Positions 35,601-46,345 of a stretch of 64,000 nt of DNA are shown here, in pieces. A model generated the notes under the pieces. The model saw only the letters and a program-made list of their open reading frames with translations. It was not told the DNA's origin and did no database searches. Position numbers and translations under genes: made by a program. Position 1 is the stretch's first letter. Each line of letters starts with the position of its first letter. The DNA comes from Tubulanus polymorphus (taxonomy: Eukaryota > Nemertea > Palaeonemertea > Tubulaniformes > Tubulanidae). The stretch lies in contig NC_134033.1 of the NCBI RefSeq assembly GCF_964204645.1, forward strand, positions 7,286,231 through 7,350,230. The letters run 5' to 3'.

Positions 35601-36460
35601 AAAGGAATATTGTCATGATATTGACCATTAAGTGGAATTGCTGAAGATTTTCCACTTGGATAAATCAGTACTAAATAATACAAGTTTCGTTGCCCAATAA
35701 CACATAAAATGAGGGTGAATTAGTTTTTTTTGCTCAAACTGCTGCCTTAACTTCACAGGACGATCACGTTTATTCTTCAGCTTATAGTTGTAACAGTTTG
35801 AACAAAGTGTTTCACCATCAGAATTTTTCCTCCATTTGTTAGACATGGTAATGGAGCAATGAAAACATTGTTTATCATTTAAAACAACGTCAATTTGACA
35901 TGAGGGACAATTAGTGATGTTACTGGACATATTCAACTTTGAGAGATAATATCCACATGATAATTTACAAACTAAAGACTTTGACGAACATTTTATGAGC
36001 ATTTCTGCAGCCAAAAATTGAGAAGTATCCTCAACAATTGGCTCAATAAATTCAAATTTATTATCTAATCTATGGGTTTGCCAATTCTTTTTTAATGTCA
36101 AGGAAGCTTTCATCGTTGTCTGGTTACCAACAAATGAAGGCCGCACATTCTAATGCAGACGAACTGTTTTTGTAAAAACAGTGAATCTATCGAAATAATA
36201 TTTTGTGTCAGCACCAGTCATTACTTACCCATTTTCAACCCATTCATCACTAAGTGGATTCTGGTAGTTAAGGTATTTCTTGATAGTGTCAATGGCTACC
36301 TGGTCATTTGTACCTTGGTGTGTACAATGAAAACTTTTATACTTCGTCTTACTGTCAGTTGAATGAAAAGCAACTTCAAGAATATAGCTGCCAAGCAGCG
36401 ATGACGGGTTTTCTGCAAAGCCATTCAGAATGATGGGAATTGTAGTAAATTGAAATATCG
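32623..36460 (-). pseudogene. Mutator-like (MULE) transposase gene with GATA-type, SWIM and PHD fingers
   Basis: Minus strand. A 5' exon (about 36460-36229; EVAFHSTDSKTKYKSFHC, donor GTAAGT) is followed by a GATA-type finger (CFHCSITMSNKWRKNSDG...CSNC, about 35860-35790). The MULE core is at 35290-34800: SVIGIDMKHDFNSWKFKTS, ADNKNEGRIAAASISSDE and LCDFHVLHCIRRF. A SWIM finger CTCEAF...FCKH lies near 33940-33900, then C2H2-like fingers, and a PHD finger (32815-32630; CPVCQKNC...CDNCHRWYHWKC...CFHC). Frame breaks lie near 36120, 35690-35510 and 32815 (an A-run). It would cut and paste its own element; now broken. Confidence 0.85.
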
Positions 36461-39416
36461 ATACATAGAATAAAATGCATTGACAGATTCGAACCTAATA
36501 TGCTGTGTAAACGTCAAATATGATTCAGCTTTGAAACCGAACATACGCGGACGTACAATCACAAATATTAATTTATTTGACCAGGCATTTATTTTGGCAT
36601 TCAAACATCATGATACTGTATTATCACCATCCTTAAAAATGGATCTGTCCTATTAAGAACTCATCTTAAGCACCTGCTGAGTCGATAGATTGAGTGAATT
36701 TACAGATAAGAACGTACTATGATTTAGAATAGATTTAAGAAGTTAATGTTTTTATTGAAATATTTGAATAAATACATATATTGTAGTGTAGATTCAATCA
36801 ATAAATTATAAATTGATCTGGTCTGGGGTTCCGGCTGATGTTGATTTTGGCTTTTGTGGATTACAAATTCTACAGTGATAAACAATTGATACCTGCAACA
36901 TGTGTGTAAATCAAACCTATTCCACTAGTTGCGTGTGTTTCCTAATAAACAGGAGAGTCACTCTTGATCCGAGTTATTAGAAAATTAATGTTCATTTAGT
37001 TATAGAAATTCATTGCCTTTTTGGAAATTCTGTAATAATATTTGTTCTGTCCTGATTTTTATTACTGTATGAACCAATTATATGCTTTGTAAAGATGATG
37101 TAATAAAATAAATTTGAATTTGAATTAAATTTGAACATGAGAATCAAGCATAACTTCTGTTTTTTCAACTTGTCTTTTGTTAACAGTTCCAGAGTTTCAA
37201 TTAGGCCTACAATCAAATCCAAATTGGCTAAAAAGTACATAGGACTAAATGAAATGAACCGTTAGTTACTGCAAACCTATTCCAGTGTTATGTCGATCGT
37301 GTTGAATCACTTTCCTTGAGTTGAAAGAATCAGATCTTCTATGGTGCAACACCGGTCGAAGAAAGATATCTTGGTGTTGACTGTCATTGACCATCTAACT
37401 TCATGCGTTTGACATTGGAATCAGCATCATACCCATTTGAACTGCAAAATATTCATACAACATGAAAACCTACAGTACATGTATACAGTAATCAAACTTT
37501 CAACGATGTTGGATATTTGAATGAACGTTGGGCTTATTTCAGTATTCTAAAGCAGGAAATAATAAGCCCAATAAATAGGCCCTATTCCCATTGGAACAAT
37601 TGTATAATGCGTACAGCAGCACTTATCAGTCAAGTATGGAGAAATCGGTATACCAAACCTACGAACAGCAAAATGTACAGGCCTACAATGATTTCTGGTA
37701 TACAAGCCGTGACCACATGAACGTTTTGGTTTGACTATTAATGTCAGCAGGTCAGAGAAGGCCTGGCCAAATTTAATCACATGGCTCAAATCAATTAGCC
37801 TTTCTGCGTGTGAATACTTCACTGTATTGTTTTAAAAATAGGCCTATCGAGTGAATTAGTACAAAGACTGAATTAGACTTTAGGCTAGTCCTGACCAAAT
37901 CCTATCCATGTTATAATTGCACCAGTTATAGTAACATCACTGTAGGGCCAACGAGAGGGAAAAAGTTGTGTTTGTAGTACATAGGCATGGTAGGCTTGTC
38001 GTACTCACTTAATACTTAAAATGCTATTGTTACCTGTACGTGACTGGTCGGTGATTTCTACGAGAGAATATCGATAAGAAAAACACTTCTTTGAAGATTT
38101 ACTTCGTCGTCGCCTGTCATTGGTTCTTCCGCTATAGATGGGGGACGACAATCGTGAATCATCTGACGTTCGTTGACGACCGTGGATGCGGAAAACCATT
38201 AAGCATTATCGGCATTTTACAGGTTTCGCCTGGGAGAGATCACCGTCCAATTTCACCGAGACAAAGTTGGAAAAACCATCGTTGTGCGCAGGTTAGCCGT
38301 ATGTGAGTACGTTGACGCTCAGACTTGCAATATTGGGATTCGAAACAAAACGAAAAAAAATCCAGTTGTAGTCCAGTGATTTACCCACCACGGTGCCACA
38401 GAACGTAACTGCAGGGTGGATGAAATTTGATTTACAAATAGCCTAGCCTCACCTAACCCAAACTCTATTCTTTGCGCGTTTGCAGATTATAGGAACTCCC
38501 GTACAGCGTTTTTAGGGAACTCACGTACGGCGTTTTTAGGGAACTCACGTACGGTTAACCTGTGGATATCACCGTACAGTCACGTACGCGTAACAACTTC
38601 GTACTTAAAAAATGGTATTGGCTACTATATAATAGGCCTAGAAACAAATAAATACCGGTAGGCTTTCTTAGCTTCCACACTTCACAACCGAACCAACTGA
38701 CCAACCCACAGGGGCTTGTCACAATTTGATAATGAATGGATGATACCAGTATCCCTGTATAAAAAAGAAAAGGGAGCTAACTAAATCGACTATCTGTACA
38801 TTACCTTCTCAATTCAATCGACTGTCAACGACGCACAACAGTCTTATCCTTCAACTCGATGGTGATTTCAGGATATTTCTAAACATTCGGAGGCGTTACG
38901 AGCACAAATTCTCGAGAGAATTGAAACAATGTCGACCACCGGCTTTCGATCTGTTTACGTTCATCGCAAGTCGAGTCACGTGACAGCAGTCACGATTTGC
39001 AGGCCGCTGATAGGTCCAAAATAAATATAATTTAAAAAAATAAGTTTAAAAATGCGTGCCAAAAAATAAATCAGCAAATCACTCAACCATAGTAAGGTGC
39101 GTAGTTGTTTTTTGAGATCTGTGTATAAGTAAATTAAGCGGTGAAATTATTTTTTAATGATCGGATGTTCCCGGAAATTTCCGTGCTAAGTTGCCGACCG
39201 CGGGGAATTTGAAATTTGATTTGACAGCTGGTAAAGTGAAACCACGCTGAAAGATGACTGGGCTTCTGATATCCATGGCTGTTTCCTGGTTAGTATCGAT
39301 AATAGTCGGATTGTGTAGGCTTACGTACGGAGCATCTTCCAGACTTTATCTTTTCAAACCAAAAATTCCTCAAAGAGGGGCGATTTCTATTTTAGTGATT
39401 GTTTTACACAGGTCAC
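36461..39416. other. spacer upstream of the P-like exon
   Basis: No well-supported exon. 38500-38565 holds a short tandem repeat (GGGAACTCACGTACGGCGTT). AGGCCTA words are frequent near 37580-38650. A palindromic GTCACGTGAC box is at about 38975. 39180-39250 could be a promoter or upstream exon, but I cannot show it. Confidence 0.45.
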
Positions 39417-39482
39417 AGGTTTTATCACTTGGCAGAGGAGGTCCTCGACAAGGATATGTTACAGCTTATGTTGGAGTTCAAA
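39417..39482 (+). CDS. exon of P-element/THAP9-like transposase gene
   Basis: Preceded by a pyrimidine-rich acceptor (TGATTGTTTTACACAG) and followed by donor GTAAGT at 39483. One frame reads FYHLAEEVLDKDMLQLMLEF. It joins in phase with exon 56238-56326 across the intron that contains Polinton B. The peptide fits the RNase-H-like region of P/THAP9-type transposases. Confidence 0.6.
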
Positions 39483-39547
39483 GTAAGTTTTTTATTTCAA
39501 TAATTCAATAGGCCTGTGCATTTTTTAAGTAAGCACAATCGATATAA

Positions 39548-39553
39548 CACATG
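39548..39553. other. target-site duplication of Polinton B (left)
   Basis: CACATG immediately before AGTAATAGGG; the same hexamer immediately follows the right terminus at 56219-56224. Confidence 0.95.
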
Positions 39554-40013
39554 AGTAATAGGGATAATGGGCTTTCAGATCAAAGGTCGAACGGTCGAGC
39601 TCGTAAAAAATGAAAAACATAAAAATAATAACAATTTATACTTGAATTACTCGCAAAACTCATAAAAATGAAAAATAAATTCTCACACGCTCGAATTTAT
39701 TTTTCATTTTATGAGTTTCACTCCTAATTCAAGTATAAATTGTTATTATTTTTATGTTTTTCATTTTTACTCACCCGCCCGTTCAACCTTTAACCCGAAA
39801 GCCCATTATCCCTATTACTCTTAAAATATTCACATAAATGAATAACATTTAAATCATTGAACTTCTAAAATCAATTTTAATAAAAAATTTAGTATTAAAA
39901 TGGAAGCAAATAAGTACTACTGCCCAACATGTAATATCAATATAGATAAATCTCAAAAAGCAAGACACAATAAAACTAAAACACATTTAGAGAATAAATT
40001 GAAACTAGAATAT
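39554..40013. repeat. Polinton B left terminal inverted repeat with internal palindrome
   Basis: 460 bp, inverse of 55759-56218. Its outer 266 bp (39554-39819) is itself a near-perfect palindrome starting AGTAATAGGGATAATGGGC and ending with the inverse of that sequence. The inner part includes the first about 38 codons of PolB. Confidence 0.93.
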
Positions 40014-40151
40014 TTACAGTTATATTCAGAACAGTTAACAAAAGGAAAGAAATTTATTGAATTATGGAATAATGATCCAAATAATGAACAATACGTTGAG
40101 GAATTTGATATCAAGGAATCGAAACAATTTATCAAAAGCAACGAAGAATGA
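39900..40151 (+). pseudogene. chimeric ORF: PolB N-terminal finger fused to HNH-gene tail
   Basis: 83 codons. Residues 1-38 equal the PolB N-terminus (Cys8, Cys11, His23, His29 finger) because the terminal repeat extends into PolB. From about 40014 it is a direct duplicate of the HNH gene end (40790-40900; LQLYSEQLTK, YVEEFDIK). It starts at ATTAAAATGG as PolB does, so it could be expressed as a small zinc-finger protein, but I regard it as a by-product of terminal-repeat extension. Confidence 0.7.
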
Positions 40152-40229
40152 AAAAGGATGACGTTGGTCGAAGAAATGGAAGAGGATTATAAAATATTAA
40201 CCAATTTAGTAAAAAAATACGTATAATAA

Positions 40230-40904
40230 ATGGAACCAGAACAACCACAAACTATCAATATTACAAATAACACTGGCGTTATAAACATATATTACAAAAA
40301 GTGTTCTAAATGTGAATTAGATAAATCATTAACAGAATTTAGTAAGCGCAAGACTAGCAAAGATGGTTTTCAATATTGCTGCAAAACTTGTTTTAAACTA
40401 TATACCAAACAATACCGAGAAGATAATAGAGAATCTTATAATGATTATATGACAGAATATATGAGAGGAAGATATCAAACAGATCTTAATTTTAGATTGA
40501 AACAATGTTTACGGTCTAGATAAACACAATTATTCAACAAAGAAACACATTCAGAAACATTATCTAATTTATTGGGTTGTTCAGATGAATTTCTCAAATC
40601 ATGGATTATATTTCAATTCGATGATAAAATGAATATAGATAATTATGGGGATTATTACCATATTGATCACGTGTTACCAATATCTAAATTTAACATGAAT
40701 GATGAATACAATAAAAAACTTATTTGGGGTTGGAAAAATTTAAGACCTTTAGAAAAGAAAGAAAATCAAATCAAATCTAATAAACTAGATTTACAGTTAT
40801 ATTCAGAACAGTTAACAAAAGCAAAGAAATTTATTGATCAATGGAATAATAATCCAAATAATGAACGATACGTTGAGGAATTTGATATCAAGGATCCGAA
40901 ATGA
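40230..40904 (+). pseudogene. HNH endonuclease gene of Polinton B, one stop
   Basis: 225 codons with one TAA at 40521-40523. The N-terminal zinc motif is CSKCELDKSLTEFSKRK...CCKTC. The nuclease core has YHIDHVLPISKFN and WGWKNLRPLEKKENQIKSNK, the HNH/treble-clef pattern common in phage and giant-virus homing or late endonucleases. It starts after AATAATAAATGG. There is no counterpart in Polinton A beyond a short 3' remnant (25100-25180). The role is unknown; it may be a free-standing homing-type endonuclease. Confidence 0.85.
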
Positions 40905-41211
40905 CTTATCTGGACAGTTATAACTACTGCTCCTAATAGATGGCGCCATAAACAGCACCCACACAGTGATAGACAAAAGTAGTGAGATATCAAATAGAAT
41001 TTAAATAAAATATAATAAAAATTACATACCTTCAACTAGCTTGTGAATTCTATTATATTTTTAATATTTTCTTTTCAAAAAAGAATTTATATCACAAATA
41101 AAAAATACTAAAAAAACAATAACTAATACTAGAATTCTTTAGCTTTAACTAGCTAGTATCATTTGAAGAATACTTATAATATTTTTTTTTTGCTTTTTTC
41201 CTCTAATATAA
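40905..41211. other. intergenic, with sequence shared with Polinton A right end
   Basis: 40895-41000 matches, inverted, 25105-25180 of Polinton A (shared TATCTCACTACTTTTGTCTA and GTCCAGATAAGTCATTTCGG), so the flank is homologous. CTAGCT words and T9 precede the next start codon. No gene. Confidence 0.6.
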
Positions 41212-41814
41212 ATGTCAAATAAATCTAATAAGAATAATATTGATATTGAAAAGACATTAGATGATTTGGGTATTAGTGATAATAAAGATACAGTTGTTTC
41301 TAATTCTATTCAAGTTAATAACAATATAGATTATGAATACTATTTATATTGTAAGCATCATCTAGAACTATTGATTGCGAGTGGAAAAACTAAAGAGTTT
41401 ATTGGTAAAACAATAACTTTTCAAGAATTAGATAATATGAATAAAGAAAAAGTAATAAAATATTTTAAGATTTATGAAGAGTCAAGATTAGCTAGAATAA
41501 ATGATTCTATTTCAGATGGTATTGTCAAATGTTATTCAAAATTATGTAACCAGTTAATACCAATTGATGATGAAAATAAATTATATAGTGATTTGAAAAA
41601 TGACTACTTAGTTATGACTGAATTACAAAAATGGGTCGGTTATGCTTCATTTCAATTAGGATCGGTTATGACATTGATTTCTACTGGCGTCATAACATTT
41701 TCGAATATCAAACCTATGGAATATAAATCAGGTAAGAACGAAACAGATGTACTACAACCAAACGTCGAAACAGAAAATGAATCAGAACAAAAATTAACTA
41801 AAATAAATGAGTGA
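41212..41814 (+). CDS. 200-aa membrane protein of Polinton B
   Basis: Intact. Starts at AATATAAATGTC. The N-terminus has IEKTLDDLGIS and NNNIDYEYYLYCKHHLELL; a helical middle has ARINDSISDGIVKCYSKLC; then the hydrophobic span FQLGSVMTLISTGVITFS and an acidic tail. Homologous to the LINE-split gene of A. It overlaps the next gene by 8 nt (AATGAGTGA), a translational-coupling-like arrangement unusual for a eukaryotic locus. Function unknown. Confidence 0.8.
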   Translation: MSNKSNKNNIDIEKTLDDLGISDNKDTVVSNSIQVNNNIDYEYYLYCKHHLELLIASGKTKEFIGKTITFQELDNMNKEKVIKYFKIYEESRLARINDSISDGIVKCYSKLCNQLIPIDDENKLYSDLKNDYLVMTELQKWVGYASFQLGSVMTLISTGVITFSNIKPMEYKSGKNETDVLQPNVETENESEQKLTKINE

Positions 41815-42202
41815 TAGCGTTAAGAAAAAGGCTAGATCCGAGAAACAAATTAAATGGGCAAGAGAATTAGGTAAAAGATCATCATAATTAAAAAAAGCTA
41901 AGAAAAAGAAATTAACTGATATAAATGAATCACAGAAATTATCTGATGGTGCCGTACAGCACCCACACGGTGGTATTGATTCAAATGATAATCCATCTAA
42001 TTCTTCTAATGCTGGAAGTAATTATAAATTATATATTACAATTGGATTAGTAACAGTAATTATATTATCCGGTGTAATATATAAATCAAAATTCAAATCT
42101 GATGATAAAGATGATTCCAATGACAATAAACCTATTATACCAGAAAATAAGTCAAATCATAAATCAAATGAAAATAAATCTAAAATATTATTAATGGATT
42201 AA
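41807..42202 (+). pseudogene. single-span membrane protein of Polinton B, one stop
   Basis: 132 codons starting at ATAAATGAGTGA, with a TAA at 41885-41887. The basic N-terminus (KKKARSEKQIKWARELG) and the span LYITIGLVTVIILSGVIY match the gene at 24734-25087. Integrase follows 3 nt after its stop. Confidence 0.75.
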
Positions 42203-42205
42203 AAT

Positions 42206-43294
42206 ATGATGAAAAAAGAACAATATTTAAGAGATTTATATTATAACCCAGAAAGTGAAGTTTCATATTCAAGTGTTTCGGAATTATGGGATAAAATTCA
42301 ATCTGATAAAGAAAAAATAAAATATAGCGAATTAAAATCATGGTTACAAAATCAACCCACATATCAAATTCATAAAAAGATGGATAAAACTTATCTAACA
42401 AGAAAAGTTATGGTTTCATATATCGATCAACAATGGCAAGCTGATTTAATTGACATGAAAAACTTAGAAGAATATAACAAAGGATATTTTTGGATACTAA
42501 ATGTTATAGATATATTCAGTCGATACGCATGGTCAATTCCAATCAAAAATAAAACTGGAATAGAAGTTTCAAATGCTTTTAAATCTATATTTAAAGAAGC
42601 TATCCCAGATAAGATACAATTTGATGAAGGTAAAGAATTTTATAACAAACATTTTAAAAAACTATTAACTGATAACGATGTAGAATATTTTTCAACACAT
42701 TCAGATAAAAAAGCATCTGTTATAGAAAGATTTAATAAAACATTGAAAACTAGAATGTGGAAATATTTCACCGCTAATGAAACATACAAATATATCGATG
42801 TGTTAGATGATTTAGTTAAAGGTTATAATAATTCTAAACATAGTTCTATAAATATGAAACCTATACAAGCTAGAAAAGAAGAAAATTCAGAAATAGTTTG
42901 GAATAATTTATATGGAGCATTTGTTACACATGATTTTGGAGAACCTAAATTTAAAATAGGACAACATGTTAGAATTTCTAAATATCGAAAAACATTTTAT
43001 AAAGGTTATACCCCTAATTTTACTGAAGAAATATTTAAAGTTAAAAAGATAATATTAACTAAACCATTTGTTTATAAATTGTTCGATTTAAAAGATGAAG
43101 AAATATTAGGTTATTTTTATGAACAAGAATTATCATTAGTACCAAATCCAGATGAAATAGAATACAAAATAGAAAAGGTATTAAAAACTAAAACTCTTAA
43201 AGGAAAAAAGTATTCTTTGGTGAAATATAAAGGATATGATGATAAATTTAATGAATGGATTTTATCTAGTAAAATTAAAAGAATAAATGAATAA
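42206..43294 (+). CDS. Polinton B integrase (rve) with chromodomain
   Basis: 362 aa, intact. Catalytic triad Asp80 (WQADLIDM), Asp140 (QFDEGKEF) and Glu174 (SVIERF), a DDx33E spacing. The C-terminal chromodomain is at about 318-359 (YKIEKVLK, YSLVKYKGYDD, WILSSKI). Retroviral-type integrases insert Polintons and leave 6-bp duplications, as seen here. The chromodomain may steer insertion to chromatin. The gene overlaps the ATPase by 8 nt (ATAAATGAATAA). Homologous to 16698-17817. Confidence 0.95.
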   Translation: MMKKEQYLRDLYYNPESEVSYSSVSELWDKIQSDKEKIKYSELKSWLQNQPTYQIHKKMDKTYLTRKVMVSYIDQQWQADLIDMKNLEEYNKGYFWILNVIDIFSRYAWSIPIKNKTGIEVSNAFKSIFKEAIPDKIQFDEGKEFYNKHFKKLLTDNDVEYFSTHSDKKASVIERFNKTLKTRMWKYFTANETYKYIDVLDDLVKGYNNSKHSSINMKPIQARKEENSEIVWNNLYGAFVTHDFGEPKFKIGQHVRISKYRKTFYKGYTPNFTEEIFKVKKIILTKPFVYKLFDLKDEEILGYFYEQELSLVPNPDEIEYKIEKVLKTKTLKGKKYSLVKYKGYDDKFNEWILSSKIKRINE

Positions 43295-43901
43295 AGATTT
43301 GTTTATATTTAAACCACATAATATGTTAATAACTGGAGTTACAAATTGTGGTAAAACACACTTCATATTATATTTATTAGAAACTATTTATAAAAATCAT
43401 TTCGATAATATAATATTATTCTGCCCAACTTATGAAATGAATGAAACGTATAATAGAGATATAGTTTTTAAAGATAAAAAGTTTATTATATTAGACCCTA
43501 AAACAGTAAAAGATAATTTAGATAATTGTATAAAAATTGCATTAGATATTTATAAAGGATCAAATACATTATTTATTATTGATGATTGCGCAAATTTACA
43601 TGATTCTAAAATTAGAGAAAGTGAGTTATGTTATTTAGCTTTCTCTGGAAGACATTTTGGGATAACAACATGGGTTTTAAATCAAAAATATAATTCAATT
43701 GTTAAAGACTTTAGAGAAAACATTAGATTTCTAGTTTTATTTTATAACAAAGATAAAAAATCTATGCAACAATCATTGGAAGAAAATCAAATTATACCTA
43801 CTGAATTACATGATGAGTATATGAATAAATTAAAGAATAATAAAGGTTCAAAATTATTAATGAGACTACAATTTCCATATGAATATAAATTTATAAAATA
43901 A
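43287..43901 (+). CDS. Polinton B A32/FtsK-like packaging ATPase
   Basis: 204 aa, intact. Walker A GVTNCGKT (17-24); Walker B TLFIIDDCAN (about 95-104); SGRHFGITTWVLNQKYNSIV downstream. Energises genome packaging in the capsid. In B it is on the plus strand, converging on the capsid cluster; in A it is co-directional with it. Nearly colinear with 17818-18426. Confidence 0.93.
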   Translation: MNKDLFIFKPHNMLITGVTNCGKTHFILYLLETIYKNHFDNIILFCPTYEMNETYNRDIVFKDKKFIILDPKTVKDNLDNCIKIALDIYKGSNTLFIIDDCANLHDSKIRESELCYLAFSGRHFGITTWVLNQKYNSIVKDFRENIRFLVLFYNKDKKSMQQSLEENQIIPTELHDEYMNKLKNNKGSKLLMRLQFPYEYKFIK

Positions 43902-44113
43902 CTATTTGTATACCTATGTATTAGATACCCTAATACCTATGTATTAGATACCCTAATACCTATGTATTAGATACCTTAATACCTAATACCCCATTAGATA
44001 CCTTAATACCTAATACCCCATTAGATACCCTAATACCTGATACCCTATTAGATACCTTAAATAATTAAAACCTTTTTTTATTTACTATTATTTTATACAA
44101 TTTTCAACTTTTA
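43902..44113. repeat. minisatellite at the convergence of the two gene arms
   Basis: Units near TAATACCTATGTATTAGATACC, later shortened to TAATACCCCATTAGATACCT, repeat to about 44060. It lies between the 3' ends of the plus-strand and minus-strand blocks, so a role in transcription termination or replication is possible; no direct evidence. Confidence 0.85.
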
Positions 44114-45022
44114 TTATTCGAGTGTTAGATAATTACTTTCTGAATCACTTTCACTATCAGACCCTAACAACATATTTAAATGCTCTACCGAATTTTCTTC
44201 TTCAAATTCTTCATTATTTTTATACTTATTCTTCACCCTTTTTACCGCATCATCAATAATTGTTTCATTTTTAAACTTATTCATCCTTTCTATTATATCA
44301 TCAATAGTTTCTTCTTTATGTTTCATAGAATCTTTATTATCAATATGTTTATCTGTAATTATATCACCATGTGGGCGTATGGTACCATTTTCATTATCAT
44401 CTTTATTAGTGTTTGCTCCTAATATTTCATTTACAGTGTTTGATCCTAATATTTCATTAGCATCGGTTAAATCTAATTCATCTTTATTAGGTGTTGTTAA
44501 TAATAAATCTTCATATATTTTTTCACCATTTACTTTTTTATTTGAAACAAATTTTGTAACATATCTAAATGGGTGTTCTATAAATTCTCTTAAACCAACA
44601 CGTTCTATAACATTAGTAATATGTACCTTTGTATTCATATGTTTATTCCAATTTGATGGAGCATTTGAAAATTCACCATTACAATAACCACAATAATTTC
44701 TATTTTCACTAACATCTTATATTATTTTATTATTAGATGTAGTAGGTATTACAGATGTAGTAGGTATTACAGATGTAGTAGGTATTACAGATGTAGTAGT
44801 AGGTATTACAGGTGTAGTAGGTATTACATTATTATCAATTACACTATTATTAACAACACCACTTTTATTATTACGTTCAATTAAATATTCTTTGTATTGA
44901 TTTAATTCATTTAATAAAAATGTTCCAATATATTCATTTATTCTTTTATAAGGTATTACATAATACAAATCATCATTGATTTCTTTATCAGCTTTGATTC
45001 TTTCATATACTTTACCTTCCAT
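44114..45022 (-). pseudogene. zinc-finger protein of Polinton B with TTSVIP repeats, one stop
   Basis: Start ATG at 45022 after AATAATAAATGG. One frame of about 302 codons is interrupted by TAA at 44717-44719. The N-terminal helical part is followed by a VIPTTS repeat (18-bp tandem units, 44735-44830), then a C2H2 finger (CGYCNGEFSNAPSNWNKH...H) and a long acidic, Asn-rich tail ending in DSESDSES. No counterpart found in A. The function is unknown. Confidence 0.65.
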
Positions 45023-45054
45023 TTATTATATATATTTTTATTAAAGTTAAAATT

Positions 45055-46304
45055 TTAATACATAACACTATCTAATTGTGAATTTACAATATTTAATTGC
45101 GCGTCAGATATAATATAAATATGCATTTTAAAATTTTTGATTCCCTTTTTCTTTGTCATGAATAATTGTATTCCATCTTTAGTGTTCTGTAGTTTTTTTC
45201 CAGAACCATGTAATGAATTATCCTCTGTTGTTCTAAAATCTAACCATAATGCATATTTATTACCGGTATAATAATCAATTTGATTAATGTTACAATTTTC
45301 AAATGATTTAATTTTTTCATTCATAAAATGTTTTTTAATTTCTACCCATTGATCAATCATTCTCATTCCTTGACAAAATATTTTATTTGCTATACCTTCG
45401 ATAGTTATTTCTACTTTTGTTATTTCAGGATTATAATAATTATCAACATTTATTGCACCATTAGTATACGTTCCAATGGTAAAAAATATTAATATACCTT
45501 TAATAGATCTTCTAGGGAAGTTAATATTCTCATTAATTTTTTCATCATTTGCATTAATAGTTACAGTTTTAAATTTATCAATATAATCATATAATAATGA
45601 AAACCCTTGATTGTATTGAGTTTGAATTATACTTGAAATATTTTCATCAGTTACCGTATCATATTCTAAACATATATTCGATAATTTATAACTCATATCT
45701 TTATTAACGCTAGATAATACAATTTCATTTACAGGAGCAAATGTTATCTCAAATATAATATCTTCTTGAATTGCGTATTTATATAAAGGTGCATTATTAT
45801 TTATCAATTCAAAATCTAATGGAATTTTATATTTGCTTCCATATATACTTTTTATCAATTTATCTACATCATTAGTTAATATTGCGCTATTAGCTTCTGA
45901 TCTTAATTTATTTTGGTTTTCTGATTGAATTCCTTGAAATATCATATTATTTCTATTTTCTTAAGTTAACCATAAATCTTTATAATGCATAAATAAATTA
46001 TAATCATCTAATGAGAAAACTGTTTCTGGACCAATCTTTATTGTTAACTTTTTAATCAAATATCTTCCAACATTATCAACAACATAATTATTATTATTAC
46101 CGGCTACTGTTATATCGGCTGATAAATAAATACTGTTTGGAACATAAAAAGTATTTTGTGTTAATCTAGGAATTCTAACATATAAAGTTTCATCGGGATT
46201 AATATTTGAAGGGTTATGAGTAATTATATGATGTGATCTTTCTGCTTTAATAGCATTAGATATTCTATGATTCTTCGAAGGACTTATATATAACTCCCAC
46301 TCAT
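45055..46304 (-). pseudogene. Polinton B major capsid protein, two lesions
   Basis: Double jelly-roll major capsid protein. It reads from ATG at 46304 (AAATAAATGAGTGGG), but a TATATATA stretch just after the start (about 46283-46291) is 2 nt longer than in A and shifts the frame to a stop. A further TAA lies at about 45961. The remaining 296 codons are open and carry IGPETVFSLDDYN upstream, then ALWLDFRTTEDNSLHGSG and ISDAQLNIVNSQLDS. The virion protein therefore cannot be made from this copy as read, although its other structural genes are open. Confidence 0.88.
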
Positions 46305-46345
46305 TTATTTAACAAAAAAATAAATAATTAATTTTTTATCATGGT

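Noticed and set aside
37517-38306. Short ORFs in the spacer upstream of the P-like exon
   Set aside because: No codon bias, splice context or recognisable domain; opposite-strand ORFs overlap.
39254-39511. 85-aa ORF MTGLLISMAVSW...
   Set aside because: The supported exon (39417-39482) uses a different frame that matches the transposase family and joins in phase with the next exon.
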